Source: Isoetes taiwanensis
Lineage: Eukaryota; Streptophyta; Lycopodiopsida; Isoetales; Isoetaceae
Reading direction: 5' to 3'
Assembly: GCA_021234155.1 (NCBI GenBank)
Contig: JAJEKV010000053.1
Location: 5,544,488 to 5,608,487 of the forward strand
DNA: 64,000 nt
Shown: piece by piece, positions 11,625 through 23,667 of the stretch
How positions within the stretch are numbered: the stretch's first letter is position 1
Layout: the number at the start of each line of letters is the position of its first letter
Program-made: the position numbers and the translations under genes
The notes under the pieces: generated by a model
Told to the model about the DNA's origin: nothing
The model's input: only the letters and a program-made list of their open reading frames with translations
The model's database searches: none

Positions 11625-14600
11625 AACTAGGGATACTGAACCGGAAGAAGTGATGGAAGGCGGATCAAGATCACCACCAACCACAACCTATGGTTACTCC
11701 TCTTTCTTACGGCATGTACCAGATTTGCCATGGCATATTGGGCTAAGAAGCACCTTGACTGGGCTGTGTATGTTTCTTTCATTGTTTTGGCGTATTTAAA
11801 TGTCTCTTGCATAAAACTCAGTTGGTGCGCATGCTTTGCAGGCAAAGGTGATCTTTGATGATGATTACTGTTTATAATGCCTTTACTTTTAAATTGTGCC
11901 TACTCAAGAAATCATTTAAATATGAATATAATCATGTATGTTCGGTTTGATCCTTAGATGTAATAGCACCCTTTTTGCCTAAAGCAGGTTCTGCTTCCCA
12001 CCCCGGATATCTAAGGACAGGCTAGCCTTGGTCTTAAGTTTATTCTTTCAAATGTTGAGTTTCTTGGCAGTCTTTTGAACGTCTTCTAGCGAAAGGTTTG
12101 ATTTATTGCATCGTCGAAATCCTTTTGGAGAATACACTGTGTTTGCAGCACCTTGAAGAATGTATACGATTGTTCTTTCAATTCAAGACCATAGAGGGTA
12201 GTACCTTCAGACATCTGCTATGTGGTACTTCTGCATAGCCTTTTAGTAGCAAAGCCTATCCTGCATATCTTGAATTGATTCAGAGCTGGGTTTATTCTCA
12301 GCAGCCAAATTAAGGTCAACTAACTGTTTTGAAATTTATTGCATTCAACTTTCCTTTTCTGGGTCTGCTAGATTCACTGGTCTTCCTCCATCAACCAGGA
12401 CGGCCCCTGTCATTTTATTGCTGCAGACTTTAGGAGATATCCATCTTAATAACTAGGAAGATAGCTAGACTAACAATATCGTATTAATGCCATCTATTAT
12501 TGGTATTTGGCATATAAGATAAAAGGTTGTTAGGAGCTGGCATAGTATGATCTCATTTACCGGACTTCTCGGCACAAAGCCAGATTGGGAAGGATGCCTA
12601 ATAGATGTGGCATGTTATAGGATGGCTTCTTTGATTACATGAGAGACCTCGACTGTTCCGAGTTGAAATATATGGGGCTTTCTAGAAGGTTTACTGTTGC
12701 TTTCCCTCATTGTGCCACTGATACAGTGGAGGCCCGCACAGTATATCAGTTTATACTTCATTTTACATTTACCACGAGGTTCAAAGCTTTGCTAGACAGT
12801 GTTCTGTGACATTCAGGTTGTGTCAACTTTGAAACTACGTTTTACTTACATTGGTAAGTCGCTAGTGACTACAAATGCTGCTAGGCACAGGCGCATTACT
12901 TGGGAAAATCGACTCTTCACTGGAATTTGGACTGCGTCGGATGCTCAAGTGTTTTCTGATATAATATTATGTGAACAGAAAGTGCGCCGGGATGCTACTC
13001 AGGTGGATATTCAGAACGCCCTTATGTTTTCTTCTAACAGGGTCTGATGAACAAATCAGCGCATCCCCAAACTGCCTCTGGGGGATTTGAAGTGCAACCA
13101 AAATTTGACACTCCTAATAAAACTTCTTAGGTTGCACAGTTTAGTACAGTTTTAATGGATGCATCTTTTGTTTAGTAATCTTGATGCAGGTGAGCGGTTT
13201 GGGATACCGATCGAGGGCCTTGATCTCCATGCCTTCTGTAAGCTCTTTCATGGTCAGATATAGTTATTCTCAACAAGATTTTTCTAGCACTGCTGGGATA
13301 ATGGTGTTGAGTCCCTTTCTACAGCTGGTGCAGAGTTGTGATATGAGGTTACAGAACGATCACTTTATATCACGAACAGAGCAGACATTTGTGACAATTT
13401 TATTGTCTTGACACAGCGTTGACAGCAGGATGCAGGTATTAAACAGTTGTAGCTTTAGGGTAGAGATCTTGGGATGGGGAATGGTAGGTCATCCAGTTTG
13501 TATGTTGAGTTTTGATCGCTGAAGACCCTCTCTATTAGAAGGGAGGCCAGACAATAGAGACGTGAACTCAAAATGTTATTTGAATTTAAATTAGTGAGCA
13601 CATGTGCCTGGTGGGCAGTATTGGGATCGCATCTAGTAATTTACCGTGGTTCCAGTCACGTCTACAAAATGAGATGAAATAAAAGGTAAATTGATTGTAT
13701 GTTTAATTTTCATCATTATAGCTGTTTAGGGTCTGCATCTCGTCTCATGCTAAAACGGAATGACGGGCAGGGTCTGGAGACCTTCAGAGGGTATTTCTAA
13801 ACCAGTCAGGAGAACTTGCAGCATTTTGCATCATGCACTGGCATTCCCAACAAAATTTCATGCCCTTGTTGATACTTATGATGTATGTGTTAACTGTTTC
13901 TTATATAGTAATATCGTTTTCAGCGTGGCATAAACGACACATTTGCTTTTATGCCTTGGCCCGTATGATGGAAAATGTACTCTGTAATCTAAATTATTGT
14001 CTTGTGTTATGTTTTATCAGAATAATTTTGCTGTTCCTCCAGATTAGCCTCATTCACATGCAACACAAAAAGGTCTTGGTGTGGGTTCAATTTCTGTGCT
14101 GTTGCTTTGGCTCTTGCTGAACTAGGAGCCACACACCTAATACTTAAATGTTAATATCTCATGTGCTTTGATGGTTCTATGAAAACGCAGCTCTGACGGT
14201 TGTATTCTTTAAACTTGTACCTGATTGGTGTGTATGCAACACCTCACTTACTCTGGAGAATGCGGGTTATAAGGCTGTGGGCATAAGATTGGTTGATCTA
14301 TCTTATCTTTCTCATTGAAGTCGGAAATTTTTCTCACCATGCGAAAAATATTGGTGTTCAAGTTTTAAGGATGACGATCATTGCAAGTAATGACCTCAAT
14401 GAAGAGCCTAGATGCTCTTAATAAGCGGGTGATAACGCAATGTGGGATAGTCATGTTTAGGTATGTTGGGAGTCAGTACACTGTTCATCTCCATGTATTC
14501 TTTCTAAAACTGCCATCAACTTTGTGGACTGGTTTCTCGTTTCATAATATGTCTATCATCTAACAGGGGCTTGTATGACCAGGCCCCTCATTTTGGAAAA

Positions 14601-17600
14601 ACAAGGTGGGAAAACAGATAAAACAGTGAAAAACAGAAAAAACCAAAGAACAATTGTGAATAGTTCCAAACCACCATTGAAAAACAGCATGAGAACAGGT
14701 GCAAAACCGATTGGTTTCTTTTTCTGGGGATATTGGGGGATGGGGGATGGGGGATAAGGAAAGCTACCATCTTACAGCACAGCATAGGTAGCTGTTACAT
14801 GTCATTATCTGAGAAGAAAGAAACTACCACATCCACTAGAGGATGAGACCAATTAAGTACAATTCTATATCATTTTACAGGAGGCGTCCTTTTAAGTACT
14901 GACAAAGCGAGTAAACAGTCCTAAAATGACCTGATATCACTGTTTCCTGAGGTATTCCTATAACATCTTTGACTCTTCAACTGTACCTTTCTCAACAATG
15001 GGTCTAAGAATGACCTGATGTCGTTTACCAGAATATTGCGGTAGCACAGTGAGCTGCTTTCGTAGCATTGGTATGCATGCAAATCACCTTTGAACTAGTC
15101 AGGTTCTCTTAGGTGGTGATTGGATAGCTGCCAGGATCAGACCAAATTATGAGATTAATGTGCATTTTGCAAATCTAAAGGCAGGAGCAGCCATCGAATA
15201 CAGGAGCAAGAAGCACCGCACGTTGCTCTGTGCCAATGTAACTCTCAATTTTGAGCAACAGATCTCAGCCATGTGTCTGCTTTAAGCTTCTAACAGTTAC
15301 TTGGTTCTTCCTTCAGCTTTCTCTGCAAGCTATATGTTAAGTCAGAAATTGGTGCAGGATTCAGTCTACTCTTCATTTAGGTCTGTATTTTGCTGAATCA
15401 GTTAAATTCTTTCTGTTTTATTTCTTGAATTCATTTCATTGTAGTTCTTCCTCCGCCCTGTGTTCTTTTAGTACTCAGTTGTGCTTGTTCGGATAATCTG
15501 CAGCCAGGCAGTTAGGGGAACATGAGCTTAACCGGTTATTAGGAACTTCTTAGCACAAATCTAAAAGCAAAGAACGGGTGGCGTCAAAGTAGGAAAGCAT
15601 TTGTTCCCATATGGTGGAAGCAAATTAAAGAAATTTTGACAACCAGGTTCCTCAAACATACAATATTTACCTGATTTATGGATTATGCTTCTGGAGAGTT
15701 CGTTGACAGAATTGTTGAGCAGAAAAAGCTATGCAAGATGAGGATTCAACAGCTCAATCGTGTACTGCAGTATTACCATAGCCATGGTGTGCACCATGGA
15801 AACCCAAACCAGAGAATTTGCTCTGGGATTTAAAGTTAGAAGTATTAGATTTGGTCTCAGTGCTTTGCAAATGGGGTGGATGCTATGCTGCATACTGCAT
15901 GTGGCACTCCTAATTATGTAGGTCTGAGAGGGGTTACATAACAAAGAGATACACACTAGATATAAGGGAACTACATTGTACTGCCCCGGCAGGCCTTTAC
16001 TGGAAACAGCCACCTCTCTGGGACCACAAAGTGCTAAAACCATTTCTCATTCAGGATGCCTATCTCAAAATGGCCCGGGCGTGGCTCTTGAATACAAAAT
16101 TCATGGCAGAAGCGAATTGTTTTAAGACCATCATATGGTTTGTTTATGAGGAGGTGCGTTTGCAGGGAGCCTCCAGCCGGCAAATTCCACACCACAATGT
16201 CCTCGACTGTGCTGCGCAATTCCCAAATAAGTTCATTGATGACTAAAGGCTATCATGCTTTTACTCTATCAAATGTGAAATGCAAGCAGCCGAGCAGTTC
16301 CTTTACCCCTGACATCTTCAAGCAATAGCGCATCATGGAGGTGCACTTTTCTAGGGGCCTGTCACTTGAAGGATGTTCACCTTTGGCGGCTCGTTAGGGG
16401 TCCATGATGGTTGGGAAAGTGGGTGATCCCATGAAACATCAGACAACATGGGATCCTTTAGCTGCTTTACTCTTTCTGTGTTTGGTTCTTAGAGGTATCT
16501 AGGCAAGCAGGGTTGGACTTGGGTCAGCAATTACTTCGTCACGTCCACTATACTGGTTTCCTGGCTACAGTTGGAAAACAAAACGGAACAGGGTCCTTGG
16601 CTTCTTTTGCAATTGTAGGCGAGAAGATTGATTTTTGGTCTTTGAAGTCAGAATCTAAAATTCTGCTGTGAGGAGGGTGGAAGATTTCAAGTTGAACATG
16701 GCAGATTTCCCCGGAGAATTTATCATTGAACTGTGATTTTCTTTGACCAAACACGATTCGGATATGAGTTTGGTCTAATCTTTTTAGAGTTGAAAAGAAT
16801 GGGCGGGTCTTGCTCAATTCTAATATGATGGATTTGACTGGTGTAGACTACTGATTTTCTTCGACATTTCCTTTGAATTCTGGCGTTTTGGTCCTAATGA
16901 ATCTGGTAGATCTTACTCAGGTCTTATCTGTCGTCGCTGATACACCCAAAACTCAACTGATGGTGGGCGGGTCTTTTAATGGGTTGAGATTCTCTGGGTG
17001 ACTGATGTATCGAATTTAACTGTTGGGGCAAATCCGCTATTGGGATCAGAGAGTTCAAGTTTACAAATGATAGTCCTTGAGCCTGACATTGGCGCTGCCT
17101 ATTAGCTACCATTTAAAATTGTTGACTTTTAGTGATTTGAAGAGTTGTAGTCTCCGCTTAGATCAATGAAGACCAACAATCGAATATTATGCGGTTGAGG
17201 GAGCAAATTTAGTTTAGCAACATCGAATTTAACTTTTCCGCTATTTCTGAAGATTAAGAGCACCTCTAGTCTCAGAAATGGCTTTATTTGTCTCTGCAGT
17301 CTTTGTCGTTTCCTCCTTGCCAGCCTGTTCACGAACACCATCAACTTGTATAGGTTCTTGTGCCGACTTCTGGTTTGCCACTAGAGATTCAAGGCCTTAT
17401 TCTGTCCTGTTTTGGAACAGTGTCCTCTTTGCTTGTAAAATAAATATGATAATTTGCTATAATTTAATCCATTGTTCTGAGAACCTCTGCATTGGTCCAT
17501 CTTGCCAAAGCATAATTACCCAGAGTTTTCAAAGCGCGTCACCTGTAAGATATGTCTTTTGCGGTGTAAGTTGAGGATGAAAATGATTCGTTCACACTGA

Positions 17601-18486
17601 TGGGTTTTCGCCGACTTTATTCTCTCTCATTGATCTTTCCCAATCATGGAACTTCTATTATGATTGTTATAAAAGTGCTCACCTTTAATCTCGGCTATGT
17701 TTGCTATTTTGCATGATCAATTAAGGCTAATTAGTTATTAAATTGTGCCAATTATGTGGGGCCATGAGATAGATGCTTTGGGATTGGAACGCATTTGGTA
17801 ACATGCTGAAGCAAGCCAGCATTGGGTTGTGTCTATAAGTTAGTTGAAGTAGATGGCCAACCCTGTTATCAAGCTATCTGAAGATGTTTCAAAGTATATG
17901 TTATACTATTCAGTTAATATGCATAGTGCACCTTTGTCCGGTACCATGTCTGCAGGTAACGTGCCATGCAAAAACAATGCTGCAGGCTATATGGAAAGAG
18001 GATCGCGCTAGTTGACTTGATGACTGGTGGTAGATCTCCTCCCAGGGTCGTATTGCGCTTGGCTCTCAAACTGACAATAATAAGTTTAACATTAGTGGGT
18101 GCAGTTGACATCATTTGATGAACCAAGGCCATGTAAATCCCTGGCGTGGCGGGCTCTTTTTGCTCAAGTGTTGGGCTGGAATCTGGTGGGATTTTCTCTT
18201 ATTAGGCATCATTCTGGAGCTATTCGGCACAAGGTCTGTGGTAAGTAATTGGTCCTGTAATATGGGGTCTTTCCTCTCTTGAAAGACATGAGCAGCTAAA
18301 CAGCAGCTTCCTGGCTTCGCGGGACAGATCATGTCGTGGTCTAGATCCTATACGCCTGAGTCCGTTTATATGTGTTTTCAGGATAAATTTGGTGGTTTGA
18401 TCTTGGTTTACTTGGTGCTCAGGTCTAAATTTTGGTTTCATTCATTCTCTTTGGTTAAGTGGGGCACCTGTGGGAGGCTTCATTAA
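11625..18486 (+). pseudogene. nicotinate phosphoribosyltransferase, dead tandem copy (unit 1)
   Basis: Collinear with the intact locus at 27568-34766 exon by exon and intron by intron. The start codon is lost: GGATATGAACGG in unit 2 reads GGATACTGAACCGG here (about 11628). Nearly every exon carries small insertions or deletions. For example, the PLLTDMYQ exon, the ASNDLNEET exon (about 14380) and the DAFGIGT exon (about 17760) are all broken. The closing GEL-H-stop survives only as a frameshifted remnant ending at 18486. Exons are as indel-ridden as introns, so no selection is visible. It should not yield functional enzyme. Identity is certain by comparison with the second copy; whether the damage is all biological is discussed in the findings. 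Confidence 0.85.
15490..15925 (+). pseudogene. CIPK-type protein kinase remnant in intron 10 of the dead NAPRT copy
   Basis: The counterpart of 31553-32041, further decayed. Recognisable pieces are GGATAATCTGCAGCC at the start (about 15496), TTACCTGATTTATGGATTA for the hinge, and the DFG-region ending in GTGGCACTCCTAATTATGTA (about 15902). Reading frames are shifted throughout. Its presence at the same intron position in both units shows that the kinase insertion predates the unit duplication. Confidence 0.7.
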
Positions 18487-18489
18487 ATT

Positions 18490-20787
18490 CCAATGCACAG
18501 GCTCCATTATGGGATGTAGAATTTGTGTACAAGGGACTTGGGGCCTCGAACCTGTATGGTAGCGTGCGAATTCTTAGCTGGTGGGACTTGAGCAAATCAC
18601 TAAACGCTGGTGGACATCAAAGTGATATCTTGATAGAAGTTGGCAAAGTTTGAGCTTCGGTGACACACATCAAGAGGCATTTGGCGCCAAAATCAACGAA
18701 ACATGATGGCATAGAGCAGTAGGATCGACTGCGTTTTGAAGGTTTCTGATTCAGAATCGTAGGCAAGAGATGAAAAGGTTTACTTCATTCGTTACTTCCT
18801 CTGACTTCTATTTCTTTTGATCTAAAGTGGCACAAAATCGGTTCAAATTTGGTAACACTAGAGACAGAATCTCTGCAATGTCTGGGACACTATTATCCTG
18901 CTCAGCGTGCAAATTTGATTTAGAATCAGCGTTGCGTGAGGTTTTGCCCATGGTCTGCAATGTTTGAATAAAATTCACATGTGTGGCACATTTATTAGCA
19001 GTCCTTTTCCATCGGAAAGAATTGTAGTTAACGAATATTGTCATTTACCTACAATCCTATATGACCGGTTATAGCAGGTGGTTTAGTGAATTGATTTTAG
19101 GAAGAATTCCTTTAATTTGTTTAGCGGTTGATTTATTGTCTGAGGGCAAGTGGGCAATCTACTTGCCATTCTTGTAACGTCAGAAGCCGCCAGGAAGCGA
19201 TACGGGGAGTAAAACAATCTTTTGAGTAAATGCTTGGAATCTGGGTAAATGCTCAAAATGCTAGTAAATGCTCGGTGTGGGGGTAAAGGCTGCAGCTGCC
19301 GGTGGGGAACTGGTGGAGTAGGTACAGCAGTGTTAGAAGCCATCGGAGGCTAGAGATATGCATTTTTGTGAACTTTCTTGGATTGACATTGCCCGCGTAG
19401 CACGGCGTACAGTAGTGGACACGGCCGGTACCTCAAAGTGTTTCTGCGTAATCATCCTGTTTTGTTTGTTAAGACGCATGCGTGACCACGATTGTGGTTT
19501 GGAAGATAAGGCACAAAGCAAATGGTTTGAGCAAGCGCAAATATTTAGTACTATACTATTATTTGAATCGGCACCTCCTCATACGTATTCAAAACAAGTG
19601 CTTCTGATCGCCCAAGGCGCCAGCACCACAATCGTTATTTGCTAACCTTTCTTTAAGAGAATGATTTGTAAAAGCTCTACTTTGCTATTACTATTATTAG
19701 TCAAATGTTTAGAGTAAACCATGTGGTGGCCAAGTACAATCCAGGATGTGGAGCAGTTGTCCTTTATGCGATTGTGCTCAGGATATCAGAGTCTTCCTTG
19801 GGTAAAGTGATGAGTCACCATTGGTGTCATGGTAGATATCGATCTTTGATTGAAATTCCATGACCAACCCCTACGGTGGTGGAATTGAACCCCGAAAAAC
19901 AGGATTCATATTTGTAAAGCTTGGCACGGATCATATGGAAAAAGAAGATTAATGTTTTTCCATAAATACTGCGTGTTCTAGGATCTTAGATTTGCTAAAA
20001 TATAGCTTAAGAGCGATTATTAGCTATGGGATGAGAAAGCCAGTCAGGTGCATGGAACACTTTTCTCATCCTTAAAGTACTTGGAAAAATGCTTTGGTGC
20101 ATACTCAGATGTGATGTGCAGGTATTTTATGTCTCATAGGAGCTGCGATTTTCTTGGCAGTACCGCCACTATAATTCAGGGTTTTAGGTAAGTGTGGGTG
20201 AGATGGAGATGATATGAAGGTGTGCTATTAGATGATGTATGTATGCTGTTGAAAATTTTTAAATAGAAACATCATCTCAGCCGCTAGAAGTTAAGTACAG
20301 AACACATTGAGATGTGGACCCGAAGACAAAACAAATAACCAAATTTTCACTGGCCTATCAAATGACTGTCGCTAAGAAGTGGACTTACACCAACTCTAAA
20401 AGAAACCAAATAACCTTGTATAAGCAAGCACACAGACTAAGCATCTAAGCCATGGCATCTTAGTTGCTATTTTTGTTTTTAACACTCCCGGCACCTAGCA
20501 CTTTGCCCATTCCCATTTGCTTTGAACTAGTGGCAATACAGGCAGATACAACACGTGGCGCTGTCATCTGAAACAGTGTTTTAAAAATGATGATGCAAAT
20601 ATTATTTTTCACAAATAACTCAAAACCTTTTCACCTAGTTTCTTTTGGGTTTGAAGCTTCGATTTAGAATCGTTATTGATTCTTAAAACAAAGCCAGTAT
20701 GTTATTTAGCTGGCTACGTTTCTTCCTGTTCTCTCAAGTTCTCTCAAAATAGCAGGCGGAGGCAGATGCAATTCAGCTGGTGTTTGT
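18490..20787. other. 3' flank of unit 1, with a LINE C-terminal remnant
   Basis: Parallels 34770-37187. The part from about 19700 to 20040 corresponds to the LINE tail at 35950-36430 in unit 2: AAACCATGTGGTGGCCAAGT, then the coding of AWLLWIIWK in broken form. Homology to unit 2 ends at about 20787, after GCAATTCAGCTGGTGTTT, where LTR copy C begins. No other gene is supported in this stretch. Confidence 0.55.
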
Positions 20788-23650
20788 ATTACGTATGCTA
20801 TAGATCAACAAAGTAACCTACCGACGCCAATCACAAATTTGCCTTTGGGTCGCCCATCTCGGATCAAGGTGCCCGGTCACGCTTCCATCTCCAATTGTTT
20901 CCACTCAATTAGCACAAAAGCCCCAAATTTGCGTCCATATTGAAACCCCCGCCTTCTGCCCAATCGACGGGGCCGTGGCATGTCATTAATTAACTAATTA
21001 AGCTAATTAGGTCAATTAATAAAATACATTCAGTTCTATTAATTTAGCATAGCTAAATTAATCCTTTGTATCAACCCCTAGGCTAATATACCTCATGGTA
21101 TGTATCCCTTACCACGCCGCGACGTCGTAAGATATTTTATACATATACCGATAAATAATGCGGGAACGCCACATTCTCCTTAACGAAATGATGTTGTCCT
21201 CAAAGATCAAGACCGCTTCTTGGTCTCGGGCCAATAAGACGAGGATCTGAAAGGTCAAAATAAATTTGGTAAGTGTGAACATAACTAGGTGGTGGTCAAA
21301 GAGTCACTATGAATCGACTTAGAGTTGGTTGACACGCGGTTACTATCGCACATAATTATATGATAGGAATGGTGGAATATTACGGATAATGTTTAAGAAG
21401 CATACCGATATATGCTTATATATGGAAGATATTGGGTTAAGGTATGATCCCCGTAGATACCGACTCAAGCTATCCCAATGGTTGGAGTTGACTATCCTAG
21501 ATAACGCCGCATCAAGGGATATGGAAAGAGTTTAAATCGCTGAAAATAGCTAGAGTAAGTTCAGCATATACGGTGATGTTACATCTTCAAAAACACCGAG
21601 GATGGTTGGAAGGGTGTTGAAATAACCGATAATGAGAGCTTAACTACTCAAAAGGTTCTAGATACCAATGAATTACTTCGCTGCTATAAGCCGGAGAGCA
21701 TTTATCTTGCTTTGGGATAAAAAAGATGTATAAAATATCGCGATCCCCCCGATGGAAGAAAAGAAGGAGTAATGCATTGACTTTGACAATTATACCTTTA
21801 GGGGATAACCGAATGAGGGAATACATAGGAATTCCAGTCCCCGATAAAATCCAAAGACGAGGGGTGTATTGATCGCGGTTAAGATTATATGTAATTCAAG
21901 TAGGGTTCATATAGTCGAAGAGTTACCCTACACTCAGAAAATTCTAGGTAATCGGGTAGAAGCTTTGAGATCTCGCTGTCTTTGAGGCATAGACCCTTAG
22001 AGATTATGACTTTTAAACTCTTAGAGAGGGCGAACCGATAATCTTAAGGCGATTACTAACGAAGATCTAAAACATTGATTTTCCTATTAAGAGACCAGGA
22101 GGTTTTAGTGCCTCCTTTACGCGAGGGAGGGGAGCTAAACAAGGTTTGAAGTAATCAAAGTTGAAGTTGACACTCCATAACTTGAGAAATTAGGTTAATT
22201 GTGACCAAGCATGGTTAATATGGAGGACACAAAGGATCCTTAGTGAAAGAAGCCTTAGAAAAGCTCGCGATGTGAGGTAATAGCCTCTAATTATGGCATA
22301 ATCCCCGGGGAAATCATAGGGTTATGTAACGGGTTAAAGCACCATAAGGCACCAAAGGAATGGTTGAAATAACTAGAGACCCCATCAAAAATATAGGCAA
22401 AAGATATACAAGTCCAACATAGAGCTCCCCCGCCCATTTGGGAAATAGATGGCTAAGCCACATCATAAAGGTACATAGGCAATGGGTTTGTTTGAAAGAA
22501 CTACCATGGTTATAGTTTAGCTGCTAGAGCATAGCTCTAGCATTGTGGGATGTGGAGATATGTTTTATTATGTACATATCGAAATAACTACAAATGATAA
22601 ATATCTTAGGGAGGTAATCTAGGTGGTCTGGAGATACGTTCGAAATGTGCAAAGGACCGTCAATCCGTTGCATGGTAGGGTATGATGTGGTAGTTGGCAG
22701 TTGAAATAAATGTCAACGGCCAATAGAATAAAGCTTAAGGTAGTAGGCTAATCTAACATAGTAAGCTAGCTCTTTGCTGGACTAAAAAGCCAGATTGCAT
22801 AACCAACTGTATTTACCCAACCCTTGACTTGCTCCACCAAATATGTCCATGTTTCGCTTGGAAGACCTAGGTGATCAATCTTGAAGATCTATTGTGCAAA
22901 GCTGGCTTGGCGGCGTCTAACAATGCAAAATAGCAGCTTAGCTTGGCCGGAATGGCTCAAGGAGATTGAAATGCGAAAAGGAAAAAGGTTTAGGGTTTCC
23001 CCTTTTGTTTCTTTTATATGACCTTTTAGGGTTAAGGGCTAAAAGGGCATGTGAGGCTTTGCCATGTGACAAAGGGGTTAAATGCACATGTTTATAGCCA
23101 TGTGCAACATGAGAAGTTGCCCCCTAGGGTGCAACCCTTTACGGTTTCCAAGTACATGTTGTCAAGGCGAGATGTACGAGTGGCGTGGCAGTATAATATA
23201 CATATTCGTACCGTACATTATGCTAGAACGTCACACTATGCCAGCCAACGCCATAGTCATTATTCCATCTGCTGTTATATGGAGGCCTTGGCTGTTAGTT
23301 GACCCCCATGAGTCTGACCCTGGAGTAGAATACTCATTTATGGTGCATTTCCTTTGCTATGTTGGTATTCTGTTGTTATTCGTATTGATGATGACGGGCC
23401 ACCCTTCGTGGTGGTATATTATTTATTTGTATTGTTACCAGGTGCTAAGATGTATGTATGCTTCCGCTATATAGGATTCCCATAGACGGCATGGAACGAA
23501 TGACACCTCCGTGTCCTTCACCCGGGCACTTGGCCATCATGAGTAGTCCGAGTCAGACGGAGGGCCTTTCCGTGGTGATGGAGTCACCATGGGTGGGGAA
23601 TTTTTTGTATTCACACGATGGGAACATCATATAGATTCGGGGAGTGTCAC
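20788..23650 (+). mobile_element. LTR-retroelement relic, copy C (about 2.9 kb LTR-like segment)
   Basis: Begins abruptly at the end of unit 1, with TGCTATAGATCAACAAAGTA shared with copy A. It runs collinear with copies A and B to GGGGAGTGTCA at 23641-23649, immediately before a primer-binding site. No pol reading frame is present. The small ORFs around 23051-23474 are not conserved in frame in copy B. The exact 5' LTR boundary and target duplication cannot be fixed by eye. Alternative: a long repeat of another class that happens to precede a tRNA-like motif, which I consider less likely. Confidence 0.6.
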
Positions 23651-23652
23651 AG

Positions 23653-23667
23653 TGGTATCAGATCCAT
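23653..23667 (+). promoter_or_regulatory. primer-binding site like initiator tRNA-Met
   Basis: TGGTATCAGATCCATG follows a sequence ending in CA. Plant LTR retrotransposons commonly use TGGTATCAGAGC, complementary to the 3' end of initiator tRNA-Met, to prime reverse transcription just inside the 5' LTR. The match is perfect over the first ten bases. Downstream sequence has no gag, so the element is a truncated LTR-plus-leader. Confidence 0.7.

Noticed and set aside
23051-23474. Two overlapping plus-strand ORFs (83 and 130 codons)
   Set aside because: They lie in the LTR segment just upstream of the primer-binding site; the homologous stretch at 7560-7930 is frame-broken and no family is recognised.
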